A DNA stretch of 64,000 bases. Source: DASWLF01 sp963768765 (lineage in GTDB: Bacteria > Desulfobacterota > Desulfobaccia > Desulfobaccales > 0-14-0-80-60-11). The stretch spans positions 124,001 through 188,000 of the forward strand of contig CAVYJK010000031.1 of the NCBI GenBank assembly GCA_963768765.1. The letters are read 5' to 3'. Position numbers and translations under genes: made by a program. The notes beneath the pieces are model-generated. The model had not been told where the DNA came from, searched no databases, and saw nothing but the letters and a program-made list of their open reading frames with translations. Shown here piece by piece: positions 35,030-43,592 of this stretch; positions within the stretch are counted from its first letter, which is position 1, and each line of letters opens with the position of its first letter.

Positions 35030-36359
35030 TCACCAATCTCCATAAGCCTGCACCCATTCCGGCCCTTTATCCCGGAAAAATCGGGCCATTTCCTCAAAGC
35101 CGGCCCCCAGCACCGCCCGGGCCTGCGGCTGCCGCGCCCGGATCTCCGCCGGGGTCTCCCCCAGCCACAGGCGGGCTTCCAGCTCCTCGGGAGTCTCCTC
35201 CCAGGTCTTCAGGGCCAGCAGCAGCGCCCTCAGGTCCCGGCCCCGGATCCGGTGGCGCAAGGTCTCCTCTGACGCCAAAACATCCAGCCCGTAGTCCCCG
35301 CCCTCATCCCAACCCAGCCGGTGCAGGGCGGCCCGCCGCACCAGGCAGGGATAGCAATAGCCGCAAGACCCCATGGGCCGGCCCTGCCAGCGGGACACCA
35401 CCGGCCGGGCGCAGGATACCGTCCGGCGGCACAGATCTTTCAGCAATTCCCGATTGCGGCAGTGTTGCAGCAATTCTCCCTTAGTGAGGCCCTGGTAGGG
35501 GTTCACCAGGGGGTGCGCCAGGCCCGCATCCCGCCATAAAGCGGCTAAGCTCTTGCAAAAAGTAGGGGTGGGTGGTGCGGGTGCTGTAAGCGCCCAGGCG
35601 GCATAAAGTGAGCGGCGGGTTGAGGCTGATCCAGCCGTTTTCCGGGATGATGAGGGGAGTTTCGCCCCCGAAGGCCGCGGCCACCGCCAGCCCCAGGGCC
35701 AGGTACAGGACCGACCTGCTCCGCAGGCTCAACTCCGGGGCCTCCGGGAACTGCACCCGGAGGCCCAGATGATGCAGCCTGCCTAAGCCATAGTATTGAG
35801 CCAGGCCGGCGGCCAGGCCTTGCTGGACGGAGGCCAGTTGCCCGAAGTCGTAGTGGCTCACCAAGACCACCCGGCGGCCCGCTTCCAGCCGGTCGATGGC
35901 CCCGGCCAGAGAATCCAGGCCGCCGGAGAAGAGCACCACCTCCTGGGGCTGCCAGGCATGGGGCCATTGGCCCCTGGGGCCCGGGTCCGGAGTGGATTCC
36001 CGCAGCTTTAAAGTCCAGGCGTCGCCGGTGAGAAAATTCAAGAGCTTCGCCAGGCCCGGCGCCAGGGGAATCCAGCTTTCGCTGGCCGGAAGATACAGCG
36101 CGATTTCCCGGGTCCAGGCGTCCGGGGCCAGATGGCGGGGCAGGAGCTTATCCCCGGCCCAGGCCGCCAGGGCCGCCAGCAGGAAGGAGATGACCTCCGG
36201 CCCCGGCGGCCGGGGAGTGGCGAACAACTGAGCCAGGTTGTGGTGCAGGGGATAGCCCGTGGCCCCCGGCTCATCCAGGTGGATTACCGCATCCATCCCT
36301 GCCGGGGGCCGGCGCTTCTCCCCCGGGCCCCGGAAATAAAGCTTGGAGGTCATGGCCAC
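35030..36359 (-). CDS. QatC-like QueC-family protein (frameshifted)
   Basis: A QueC-type PP-loop enzyme of about 443 residues. The ATP-binding SGGLDS is at about 145-150, after a 140-residue N-terminal extension that housekeeping QueC lacks. The C-terminal zinc site is SCARPVV...GSCGYCYPCLVRRAAL. This layout matches QatC of the Qat anti-phage system. The frame breaks near 35500: ELSRFMAGCGPGAPP is read, while GLAHPLVNPYQGLTKGEL continues in the next frame. The gene directly upstream is QatB-like. No ATPase (QatA) or TatD nuclease (QatD) is nearby. QueC in queuosine synthesis is the alternative but would be shorter. Confidence 0.72.
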
Positions 36360-36431
36360 CCATTAGGCAGCATTGGGATAAAGTCAGTCAGCCGCGGCTC
36401 CCCTTAACAAGGGCTCACCGTGCCCCCTGCT

Positions 36432-37124
36432 TTAGCGGCTGGCGTCGCTGAGCCGTTTAATCAAAGCGTCCATAAACTCGGTGACCCAGGTCCAGCCGGC
36501 CAGGGAGCGCCAATCCTCCGCCGGCGGGGACGATCCCGGCATTAGGGCTGTCCCGGCTGCCTCGATGCAGCCCCAAAGTTCGTCCAGACCGTTCCGCAGT
36601 CGGCTGCAGGTGGCCGCGACGGCTTCCAGCGGCTCCCCCAGGTCCAGGGCCAGTCTAAAGTGCAGGGCGGTGGCCAGGAACCGTTGCGCCAATTGAGCCG
36701 GTTCCGGGGGCGATTTATGGCCGACGCTGGCCGACTTCATTAAAACCGCGGCCACCGAGACGCGGGCCACGGTCGCCTCCAGCCCGCCTCCGGGGCCCAC
36801 CAGCGCCGCGCCGACTGCCTGGGCCGCCACCTCCGGGGAGGCCCCGGCCAGCTCCCCCAACCCCCAGAGCTCCAGGGCCCCGTCCCACCCCTGAGAGGTC
36901 GCCTGGGCCGCCAACGCCCCCAGGTCCTGGGCCACCTTCCGGGTGAGGCGGAAAGCCGCCAGCACCCCCCGGTCTCCTTCCCCCAGGGCCGCCAGATAAC
37001 GGGCGGCCACCTCCCCGGCGGTCACCACCCCGCCGCCTTCCGGCGAGAGATAACGGGTGGCCGCGCCCTTGGCCTGCCGCCATAACCTGGTGGTGGGCGC
37101 CCTCCTGGCCGCCGAAGTTCCCAT
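36432..37124 (-). CDS. QatB-like MGTS protein
   Basis: A 230-residue, Ala/Gly-rich helical protein starting MGTSAARRAPTTRLWRQAK and ATRYLSPEGGG. The invariant Met-Gly-Thr-Ser start and GxT/WRxAKxxATRY pattern are those I associate with QatB-type proteins encoded next to QueC-like genes. After Met removal the N-terminus would be Gly. I recall recent reports that QueC-like defence enzymes attach a deazaguanine base to an N-terminal Gly, which would make this the substrate; I cannot verify it here. No catalytic motif is visible. The start lies 82 bases after the radical SAM gene, past a G-rich hairpin. Confidence 0.68.
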   Translation of the reverse strand: MGTSAARRAPTTRLWRQAKGAATRYLSPEGGGVVTAGEVAARYLAALGEGDRGVLAAFRLTRKVAQDLGALAAQATSQGWDGALELWGLGELAGASPEVAAQAVGAALVGPGGGLEATVARVSVAAVLMKSASVGHKSPPEPAQLAQRFLATALHFRLALDLGEPLEAVAATCSRLRNGLDELWGCIEAAGTALMPGSSPPAEDWRSLAGWTWVTEFMDALIKRLSDASR

Positions 37125-37141
37125 GACATTACCTTGTTAGG

Positions 37142-37200
37142 CTGGTTTGGGGGAGGGGACCAGGGGCAGCCGGCCCCTGCCCCCTCCCCCAGACACCTTA
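37142..37200. repeat. G-rich palindrome between radical SAM gene and qatB-like gene (copy 6)
   Basis: GGGGGAGGGGACCAGGGGC and GCCCCTGCCCCCTCCCCC arms with a CCGG centre, placed between the stop of the radical SAM gene and the start of the MGTS gene. It could reduce read-through into the qatB-qatC-like pair. Confidence 0.6.
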
Positions 37201-37206
37201 GCACAA

Positions 37207-38649
37207 CTATAACCCCGCGGCCAAGCGTTTCAGACGAGTGTACGGTTCCCAGGAAAATTGTGGGAGGCAGGGGAACAGGGAGTTATTGTGGCAGAGGGGT
37301 TCGTTGGCCAGATCGTAGCGGGAGCATTCCAGGGCCCGGGGCCACAGGGCGGTGCCGGGGATGGGGGAGTACTGGGCCAGGACCGGGGTGGCCCCCAGTT
37401 CCTGCACCCGGCGGATGGAGGCGGCGATGTCCGCTTCTTCCTGGTAAGGCAAGCCCACCAGGAGATAGACGCCTAGGTCCTCCGGGCGGAAGCCGGCTTC
37501 CCGCAAGTTGGCCAGGGCCCGCTCCAGTTCTCCTTCCTGGAGTTTCTGGTCCAGGCGGGCCTCGCCCAGGGCCGTGGTCTCCGCCCCCAGGCGCAGGGTG
37601 GCGCAGCCGGCCCGTTTCAGCCAGGCCGCCACCCGCGGGGAGATCAGCCGGGCATGGACCCCGTTGGGGGTGTGGAACCGGAAGCTCAGGCCCCGGCGGG
37701 CCAGTTCTTCCAGGATGACCAGCAGGTGCTCCTCCGGGGCCACCAGCAGGGCGTCGTCATAGAAAGCCACGTCCCTGAGGCCCAGGCGTTCCTGCCAGTG
37801 GCTCAATTCCTCCACCACCGCCAGGGGACGGCGCCGCTGATAGGTGGGCTGCAGCCGGTGGGAGGCGCAATAGGCGCAAGAAAGGGGGCAGCCCCGGGAG
37901 GTGAGGATGGGGATATAGGAGAGCTGGGGCAGGAGGTGCAGGGCCGGGTAGGGCAGGGAGTCTAGGCTGCCTTCAGGGGCATGCGGTTTTTCATTCCGGG
38001 ACCCAACCTCCCCCTCCACTGGTGGGAGGAGGCTGGGGGGAGGGGTACTGAGTTTTTCACCCCCACCCCGACCCTCCCCCCTCAAGGGGGAGGGAGTTTG
38101 GGTTTCCGGGAACGACGTTTTCTCGGGATGGGGTGGCAGGTCCAGGAGTTCCTCCAGGTGGCGCAGTACGGCTGCCTCTCCCGGCCCGGTGACCACCAGG
38201 TCGGCGCCGCTGTGGGCCCTGGCGTGCTCCGGGCACAGGGTGGCGTAGATGCCTCCCAGGAGCACCGGGGTCCCCGGAAAACGCCGCCGGGCCAGGCGGA
38301 TGGCCTCCGCCACCCCCGGATACCAGTAAGTCATGAGGGAGGTCACCAGGATGGCCCCGGGTGCGGGCAGCCGGGAAAGTTGCGCCTGGAACTCCGCCGG
38401 GCTGATGCCGTAGCGCCCGTAGCGCCTGGGGATGTCTTGCAAAGGCGGCGGGGTGGGGAGGATTTCTTTGGGGTAGCGGCCGGTGCCGAAGGGCCCGCGG
38501 GCCGCCGGGGCCCCCAGACAGTCCAGGAAGTTTACTGCAAAACCTCGAGCTTCCAGCAAACCGGCCAGGTAGAGCAATCCCAGCGGCTTGGCGAAGAAAT
38601 CGTAGGCCGCGAAATCGTAGATCCAGGGGTTGATGAGAAGCAGTGGCAT
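37207..38649 (-). CDS. B12-binding radical SAM protein with an in-frame repeat insertion
   Basis: An N-terminal cobalamin-binding-type Rossmann domain (LLINPWIYDFAAYDFFAKPLG; VLLGGIYATLCPEHA) followed by a radical SAM barrel with the cluster motif SRGCPLSCAYCASHR. Between them, roughly residues 180-230 are Pro/Gly/Arg-rich (SPLRGEGRGGGEKLS, SLLPPVEGEVGSRNE) and are encoded by two palindromic dispersed repeats lying in frame. The protein is otherwise a typical SPASM-less methyltransferase/cyclase-like family member; substrate unknown. Start taken at the ATG after GGGGGGG; an upstream start at 38682 would overlap tilS. The order tilS, this gene, qatB-like, qatC-like is collinear. Confidence 0.78.
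   Translation of the reverse strand: MPLLLINPWIYDFAAYDFFAKPLGLLYLAGLLEARGFAVNFLDCLGAPAARGPFGTGRYPKEILPTPPPLQDIPRRYGRYGISPAEFQAQLSRLPAPGAILVTSLMTYWYPGVAEAIRLARRRFPGTPVLLGGIYATLCPEHARAHSGADLVVTGPGEAAVLRHLEELLDLPPHPEKTSFPETQTPSPLRGEGRGGGEKLSTPPPSLLPPVEGEVGSRNEKPHAPEGSLDSLPYPALHLLPQLSYIPILTSRGCPLSCAYCASHRLQPTYQRRRPLAVVEELSHWQERLGLRDVAFYDDALLVAPEEHLLVILEELARRGLSFRFHTPNGVHARLISPRVAAWLKRAGCATLRLGAETTALGEARLDQKLQEGELERALANLREAGFRPEDLGVYLLVGLPYQEEADIAASIRRVQELGATPVLAQYSPIPGTALWPRALECSRYDLANEPLCHNNSLFPCLPQFSWEPYTRLKRLAAGL
38001..38100. repeat. Palindromic repeat pair inside the radical SAM coding region
   Basis: ACCTCCCCCTCCACTGG with GGTGGGAGGAGGCTGGGG, then CACCCCCACCCCGACCC with TCCCCCCTCAAGGGGGAGGGA. 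The second unit is a clear variant of the CACCCTCACCCTGACCCTC element between recA and alaS. Here both lie within an open frame with no stop, so the element is translated. Confidence 0.7.
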
Positions 38650-38674
38650 TCCCCCCCGGCCCAATTTTCCGGCC

Positions 38675-40171
38675 TCACGCATGACCTTGGCAAGCCAGCA
38701 GCATTTCCCAAACGCGGCGGGTGGCCGGGCTGGTGGGCAAAATCTCCAACTGCAAGACGTTGCGGGTGTCAGGAGTGATCTTCACCGGGTCGGCCACCCG
38801 GAGGCCCGCCACCCAGTAAATCTCCCGGCCGCCGGCGACCAGCGGAAGATGGGGCCTGAGCCAGCGGGGAACTTTGCGGTCCACCAGGAAATCCTGCAGT
38901 TTCTTCACCCCCGGGGCGCCCTGGGGCCAGAAGCGGTCCCCTGGGCGGAAGTGGCGCACCTCCAGGGGAAAAGCCACCCGGTCCAGGTCGAACAAGGCCC
39001 GGTGGGGGGCCAGGCGCAGATTTTCTTCGGGGTTCACGGGACGTCGGCTTAGCCGCCAGCGCCAGCCTTCGGGAGAGTCCCCCTGGTCCGCCCCAGCCGA
39101 AAGGGTGGTGGCGGCGCCGGAGGGCTCGGGCAAGGGACGAAAGAAGTGCAACTCCGAGCCGGCCCGGGCCACCCGCAAGTCCTGGCCCAGCGCCACGAGG
39201 CCGCCGCTCCGGCTTCCCCGGGCCAGGTCCAGGAGGGCGGTCACCTGGGCGGCGGTGAGGGCGAGGTGGGCGGCGATTTTTCCCGCCGCGGCCCGCAGCA
39301 CCCGCTTCTGGAGCACCGGGGCCAAAGCCGATAAGCGGGGCAGGTCCAGGGAAATAACCTCACCGGCCGGTTCACGGGCCACGTCGGCCCAGGCCCGGGC
39401 CGCCTCCAGGGACAGAAAGCGCTCCTCTTCCTGAAGGAGGGCCTGGGTCCGCCAGATGGCCTGCTTCAGACGCGGATTGTAGCGCCGGGTCAACTCCGGC
39501 AGGAGGTCCAGGCGGACCCGGTTGCGCAGATAAGCCCGGCTCAGGTTGCTGGTGTCGGTGCGGTAGGGCAGGTTCTCCCGGGCCAGCCAGGCCAGCAGCA
39601 CCTCTTTGCCCACGGACAAGAGCGGCCGCACCAGGCCCTCCGGAGTGGCCGGCCACATGCCTTTCAACCCCTCCGGAGAGGCGCCCCGCAGCAGCCGCAG
39701 CCAGAAGAGCTCGACCTGGTCGTCGGCGGTGTGGCCCAGGGCCAGCCGGTTATACGACTGCGCCCGGCAGGTGGCTCTGAGAAAGTCCAGGCGCAGCCGC
39801 CGGCCCGCCATCTGCAGGGAGATTTTTCCCCGGCGGGCCAGGTCCCTGACCTCTCCCCGCCCCGGGTGGAAAGGCAACGAGAGGCCGGCAGCCAGCTCCG
39901 CCACGAAGCGGGCGTCCCCCGTGGACTCCCGCCCCCGGAGGCCGTGGTCGAAGTGGGCCACCGCCAGGTTCAAGCCCAGCTCCGTTGTTATCCTGGCCAG
40001 CAGATGGAGGAGGGCCACGGAGTCGGGGCCGCCGGAGACCGCCACCAGGACCCGGTCTCCGGAGGAGAACATGTGGTTCTCCCTGGCGTAGTCCAAGACC
40101 CACCGGGGCAGCAAAGCCGCGGCGGCGGGGTCTTCCAGGACGGGGGGGATCACTTCATTTCGGGCAGGCAA
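38675..40171 (-). CDS. tilS: tRNA(Ile)-lysidine synthase
   Basis: Modifies C34 of the CAU-anticodon tRNA-Ile to lysidine using ATP and lysine. The PP-loop is VAVSGGPDSVALLHLL near residue 45, with HFDHGLRG and ALGHTADDQVE further on. The long C-terminal part includes the TilS domains (FRPGDRFWPQGAPGVKKLQDFLVDRKVP). At 498 residues it is at the long end for the family. The start overlaps the response regulator gene by 22 bases; an internal Met (MFSSGD) is a possible alternative start. Confidence 0.92.
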   Translation of the reverse strand: MPARNEVIPPVLEDPAAAALLPRWVLDYARENHMFSSGDRVLVAVSGGPDSVALLHLLARITTELGLNLAVAHFDHGLRGRESTGDARFVAELAAGLSLPFHPGRGEVRDLARRGKISLQMAGRRLRLDFLRATCRAQSYNRLALGHTADDQVELFWLRLLRGASPEGLKGMWPATPEGLVRPLLSVGKEVLLAWLARENLPYRTDTSNLSRAYLRNRVRLDLLPELTRRYNPRLKQAIWRTQALLQEEERFLSLEAARAWADVAREPAGEVISLDLPRLSALAPVLQKRVLRAAAGKIAAHLALTAAQVTALLDLARGSRSGGLVALGQDLRVARAGSELHFFRPLPEPSGAATTLSAGADQGDSPEGWRWRLSRRPVNPEENLRLAPHRALFDLDRVAFPLEVRHFRPGDRFWPQGAPGVKKLQDFLVDRKVPRWLRPHLPLVAGGREIYWVAGLRVADPVKITPDTRNVLQLEILPTSPATRRVWEMLLACQGHA

Positions 40172-40542
40172 AGCTGGGCGATGACCTCTAAGATGGCGTC
40201 CTTGGAGAAGGGTTTGGCCAGGAACCGGTCCACCACCGCGGCCTGACCGGCGATTTCATCCAGGTGGGGCAGCTCCGAGGAGATCAAGACAATGCGGCAA
40301 TCGGGCTGGAGTTGCTTCAAACGCCGGGCCACCTCCAGGCCGTTGAGGATGGGCAGGTGGTAGTCCACCACCGCCACCTGGTAGCGCTCAGGGTAACGGC
40401 CGGCGTCCAGCTCTCCGTCGAACTCCTCCACGGTGGCGACCTGGTAACCGGCGCGCTGCAGGATGGACACCAGGGCCTCCCGGGTCCAGGGGTCGTCGTC
40501 GATGACTAGAATCCAGGGGTTCATGCCGGTTGCGGTTTCCAT
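40150..40542 (-). CDS. Single-domain response regulator
   Basis: A 130-residue CheY-like receiver with the acidic pocket IDDD near residue 14, the phosphoacceptor Asp in VVDYHLP near residue 60, and the conserved Lys in LAKPFSKD. No output domain. It lies about 115 bases downstream of a histidine kinase on the same strand and is the likely partner, acting by protein interaction. The next gene, tilS, overlaps its 3' end. Confidence 0.87.
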   Translation of the reverse strand: METATGMNPWILVIDDDPWTREALVSILQRAGYQVATVEEFDGELDAGRYPERYQVAVVDYHLPILNGLEVARRLKQLQPDCRIVLISSELPHLDEIAGQAAVVDRFLAKPFSKDAILEVIAQLCLPEMK

Positions 40543-40658
40543 GCGCCAAACCTTACCAGAGCCGTGCGGTAGCGCCCTCCCGGAGGGGTGATTTCAGGTC
40601 TCTACTCTAATGGGAAAATAGTAAAATGCCAATCGCAATTTAAGACGCCAAATTCCCT

Positions 40659-42473
40659 TTAAGGAGATTCCGGCGCCTCACTCTCCGGCTCCCCTACAGA
40701 GCCCTTGCCGCCATCGGCCGCGGGAAAGGCCAGGTGAAAGGCGGTGCCCCGGCCGGGGGCGCTCTCCATCCAGATGCGCCCCTGGTTGGCCTCCACCAGG
40801 GTCTTGCAGATGTAGAGCCCCAGCCCGGAACCGTCGGCCTTGTGCCGGGACAGGCGGTATTTTTCAAAGAGGTGTTCCTGCTCCTCGGGGCTGATGCCGG
40901 AGCCGGTATCGCTGACTACGATCTCCACTTCCCGGTGGTTGTCCGGCAGCGCCTGGGCCTGCACCTTGATTTCCCCTCCCGTAGGGGTGGCCGCCAGGGC
41001 GTTCACCAGCAGATTAGCCAGCACCCGGTCCAGGGAGGGCTCATCCACCCGGATGGCGGGCAAATCCGGGGCCGGCTGGGCCGTCAGGTTCACGCCTTGG
41101 TGCTGGGCCAGGGGCCCGAAATGGTGCAACAGGCGCTGGATAATGAACCCCGGCGGCACCTCCTCCGGCTTCAGAACCAGGCGCCCGGACTGAAAGCGGC
41201 TCAAATCGAGAACGTTGTGGAGATGCAGGAGCAATCCTTCGCTGCGCTGGATGATCCCTTGCAACTTGTGATGAATCTCCGGGGGCAGGGTTTCGTCCTC
41301 CAGGGCCTCGATGGTGAGGCGCACCCCGGTGAGAGGCGCTTTGATGTCGTGCACGATCATGGACAGGAAATCGGCGTTGGCCGCCACCCGGTCTCGTTCT
41401 TCCTGGAGGAGCCGGGTCTTGTCCCGGAGGGCCCGGGTCATGGCGTTGAAGGATTCGGCCAGTTCCCCCAACTCGTCGTTGCTGGTCACCGGGATGTCCC
41501 CGGACAGCTCTTCTTTGGCCGCCCGGCGGGTGCCGTCGGCCAGGTAAGCGATCTGGCGGCGCATCCCGGTGGACAGCCAGAAGTTGAGGAGGACCCCGAT
41601 GAGGGCCGCGGCCCCTCCCACCCCGAAAATGACCAGCCTCAAGGTCAGCAGGGTGGGATCCAGCTCCCGGCGGTTGACCCCCACCACAATGAGGTTTTCC
41701 CAGGGCTTTTCCTCTTCTTCCAGGGGGAGAAAGGTGATGGTGTAGGATTCGTTGCCGAAGTCCAGGCTCTGGACCCGCTCGTGGTGGCTGCGGGCCGCGG
41801 CGGCCACGTCCTTGCTGCGCCGGATCTTGTTAAGAGCGGTTTCCGGCAGGTCTTTAAAAGAGTTGACCACCAGGCGGTTGCCGAAAAAGATGGCCACTTC
41901 CGCCCCCGGCCGGGACAGGGACTCCACAAAGCCCCGGTCGACGAGGAGCCCGGTGAGCACCACCCCCACCACCCGGTCCTGGTAATGGATGGGGGCCGAG
42001 GCGGAGAGGGCGATGGTGTCCTTCCAGGAGGTCATGCGGGAGGCCTCTTTGCCATTGAGCCCGGCCCGCACCAGGGGGTTGCCGGAGATATTCACCCCCA
42101 GGGCCCCGGGGTCGTGGGCCCGCACCTGGATCACTCCCTCAAAATCGGTGATGGTGAGAATATGCAGGCCGGTGGCCTTCATCAAGGGAGTGGCCAGAGC
42201 CCGCAGGGCCTCCACGTTGCCGGTGGCCAACAGCTCCCCGTAGCTGGGGTTGTCGGCCAGCAAACTGGCCGCCTGCTGCACCCGCTCAATCTTTCCCTGG
42301 TATTCCGCCAGTACCAGGCGGGCCACCAGCTCCACCCGCTGGCGGTGCCACTCCAGGATCTGGTCCGCAGCCAGGTATTGAATTACCAGCAGCAAGCCCA
42401 CCAGGGCCACCAGGAGGGACGACATGGTGACCCCCAAAAGCTTGCCGCCGACTTTGCTCTTCATGGGCATCAT
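40659..42473 (-). CDS. Membrane sensor histidine kinase
   Basis: A 604-residue kinase. Membrane helix 1 (about 12-32), a periplasmic Cache-like sensor (about 33-275), helix 2 (about 280-302), HAMP (RRQIAYLADGTRRAAKEELSG), a dimerisation helix with the phosphoacceptor His in MIVHDIKAPLTGV, and a HATPase domain with N, G1 and G2 boxes (NLLVNALAATP, SDTGSGISPEE, GSGLGLYICK). The sensor type suggests a small-molecule ligand. It is followed on the same strand by the single-domain receiver, forming a two-component pair. Confidence 0.9.
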   Translation of the reverse strand: MMPMKSKVGGKLLGVTMSSLLVALVGLLLVIQYLAADQILEWHRQRVELVARLVLAEYQGKIERVQQAASLLADNPSYGELLATGNVEALRALATPLMKATGLHILTITDFEGVIQVRAHDPGALGVNISGNPLVRAGLNGKEASRMTSWKDTIALSASAPIHYQDRVVGVVLTGLLVDRGFVESLSRPGAEVAIFFGNRLVVNSFKDLPETALNKIRRSKDVAAAARSHHERVQSLDFGNESYTITFLPLEEEEKPWENLIVVGVNRRELDPTLLTLRLVIFGVGGAAALIGVLLNFWLSTGMRRQIAYLADGTRRAAKEELSGDIPVTSNDELGELAESFNAMTRALRDKTRLLQEERDRVAANADFLSMIVHDIKAPLTGVRLTIEALEDETLPPEIHHKLQGIIQRSEGLLLHLHNVLDLSRFQSGRLVLKPEEVPPGFIIQRLLHHFGPLAQHQGVNLTAQPAPDLPAIRVDEPSLDRVLANLLVNALAATPTGGEIKVQAQALPDNHREVEIVVSDTGSGISPEEQEHLFEKYRLSRHKADGSGLGLYICKTLVEANQGRIWMESAPGRGTAFHLAFPAADGGKGSVGEPESEAPESP

Positions 42474-42574
42474 TTACAAAAATAATAGCATATTCCGGCG
42501 GATAAAAAAATCCAGGGCACCAATACTGTAAATGTTTGGAAGAATAGGATTTAGAGACCTTGGAAAAAGTCAGC

Positions 42575-42652
42575 CGACCCGTCATTCTGAGGGAGCGAAG
42601 CAAACCGAAGAATCTCAGAACTAGAGATTCTTCGCTTCGCTCAGAATGACAA
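42575..42652. repeat. Inverted pair of the GAGATTCTTCGC repeat
   Basis: GTCATTCTGAGGGAGCGAAG and CCGAAGAATCTC face AGAGATTCTTCGCTTCGCTC and AGAATGAC, making a near-perfect palindrome of about 75 bases. The rest of the 290-base gap between the kinase and the M50 protease holds nothing I can support. Confidence 0.72.
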
Positions 42653-42762
42653 GATGCCCATTTTGCAGAGGTCTGATTTGTTGGTTCACTCAGAAGGGCT
42701 TGCGGAATCTTTAATCAGGGAGTTCGCCAATAGAGGTGTTATCAGGAATGCAGCTTGGGCTC

Positions 42763-43392
42763 TCAGCCTCCCAGGAGGACCACCGCAATGGCCCGGTACA
42801 GGGGCATGATGAGGGCGCCCAGGATGCCGGTGTAAAACAGGGCCAGGATCAGGATGAAGCCCACGGGCTCAAGATAGGCGTAAAGTCGGGCCAGGTCCCG
42901 GGGCAGCAGGATGGCCAGGATGTGGGAGCCGTCCAGGGGCGGGATGGGAACCAGGTTGAACAGCGCCAGGAAGATGTTGATGGAAACGCCGAAGTAGGCC
43001 AGCTTCATGAGGCCCAGCCCCCCCAACCCCAGGCGCAAGAGGAAAGAGAAGACCATGGCCAGGGCCAGATTGCTCACGGGACCGGCGGCGCTGACGGCGA
43101 ATTCCCCCCAGCGGTAGTTCCGGTAATTCAACGGATTAACCGGCACCGGTTTGGCCCAGCCGAAGATGATGCCGGCGTGGCTGAGCAGCAGGAGGGCCGG
43201 CAGCAGGATGGTGCCGATGGGGTCGATGTGGGGCCCCGGGTTGAGGGTGATGCGGCCGGAGATGCGGGCGGTGGGATCGCCGTTGAGCAGGGCCACATAA
43301 CCGTGGGCCACCTCATGGACGATGACGGAAAAGAGCAGCACCACGGCCATGAGGGCCGCTTCCAGGAGGTAGGGCAGGTTCAGACCGGGCAT
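42763..43392 (-). CDS. Site-2 protease-like M50 metallopeptidase
   Basis: A 209-residue integral-membrane zinc protease. The metal motif HEVAH is near residue 26 in the second helix region, and the third ligand is the Asp in NLVPIPPLDGSHI near residue 147. Five or six membrane helices, no PDZ domain. It is the short, YwhC/FtsH-like M50 group found in many anaerobes with unknown substrates. Alone in orientation, flanked by repeats on both sides. Confidence 0.86.
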   Translation of the reverse strand: MPGLNLPYLLEAALMAVVLLFSVIVHEVAHGYVALLNGDPTARISGRITLNPGPHIDPIGTILLPALLLLSHAGIIFGWAKPVPVNPLNYRNYRWGEFAVSAAGPVSNLALAMVFSFLLRLGLGGLGLMKLAYFGVSINIFLALFNLVPIPPLDGSHILAILLPRDLARLYAYLEPVGFILILALFYTGILGALIMPLYRAIAVVLLGG

Positions 43393-43447
43393 GATATTTT
43401 GGTTGGGTGTTTTGCAGTTAACATGACGTTTGAAAGCCCTATTTTTA

Positions 43448-43535
43448 GCCCCCCTTTTCTAAAGGGGGAGGGGGATTAAACAACCGCTTAATAATCCCCC
43501 TAAATCCCCCTTTAAGAAAGGGGGACTTTTTTTAA
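43448..43535. repeat. CCCCCTTT/AAAGGGGG inverted repeat
   Basis: CCCCCCTTTTCTAAAGGGGG and a second arm CCCCCTTTAAGAAAGGGGG lie around an A/T-rich centre, followed by TTTTTTT. This is a close copy of the element at 1.37-1.47 kb. With its T-run on the plus strand it could terminate plus-strand transcription, but both neighbours run on the minus strand. Confidence 0.65.
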
Positions 43536-43592
43536 GCTTCCTAATTAAGAAATCACTCTTTTCCAAGAAAAGTATTGCTTAGCCAAGCCTTT

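Noticed and set aside
35030..36359. Housekeeping queC for queuosine synthesis
   Set aside because: The 140-residue N-terminal extension before SGGLDS and the adjacent MGTS gene do not fit normal QueC; QatC-like is a better match.
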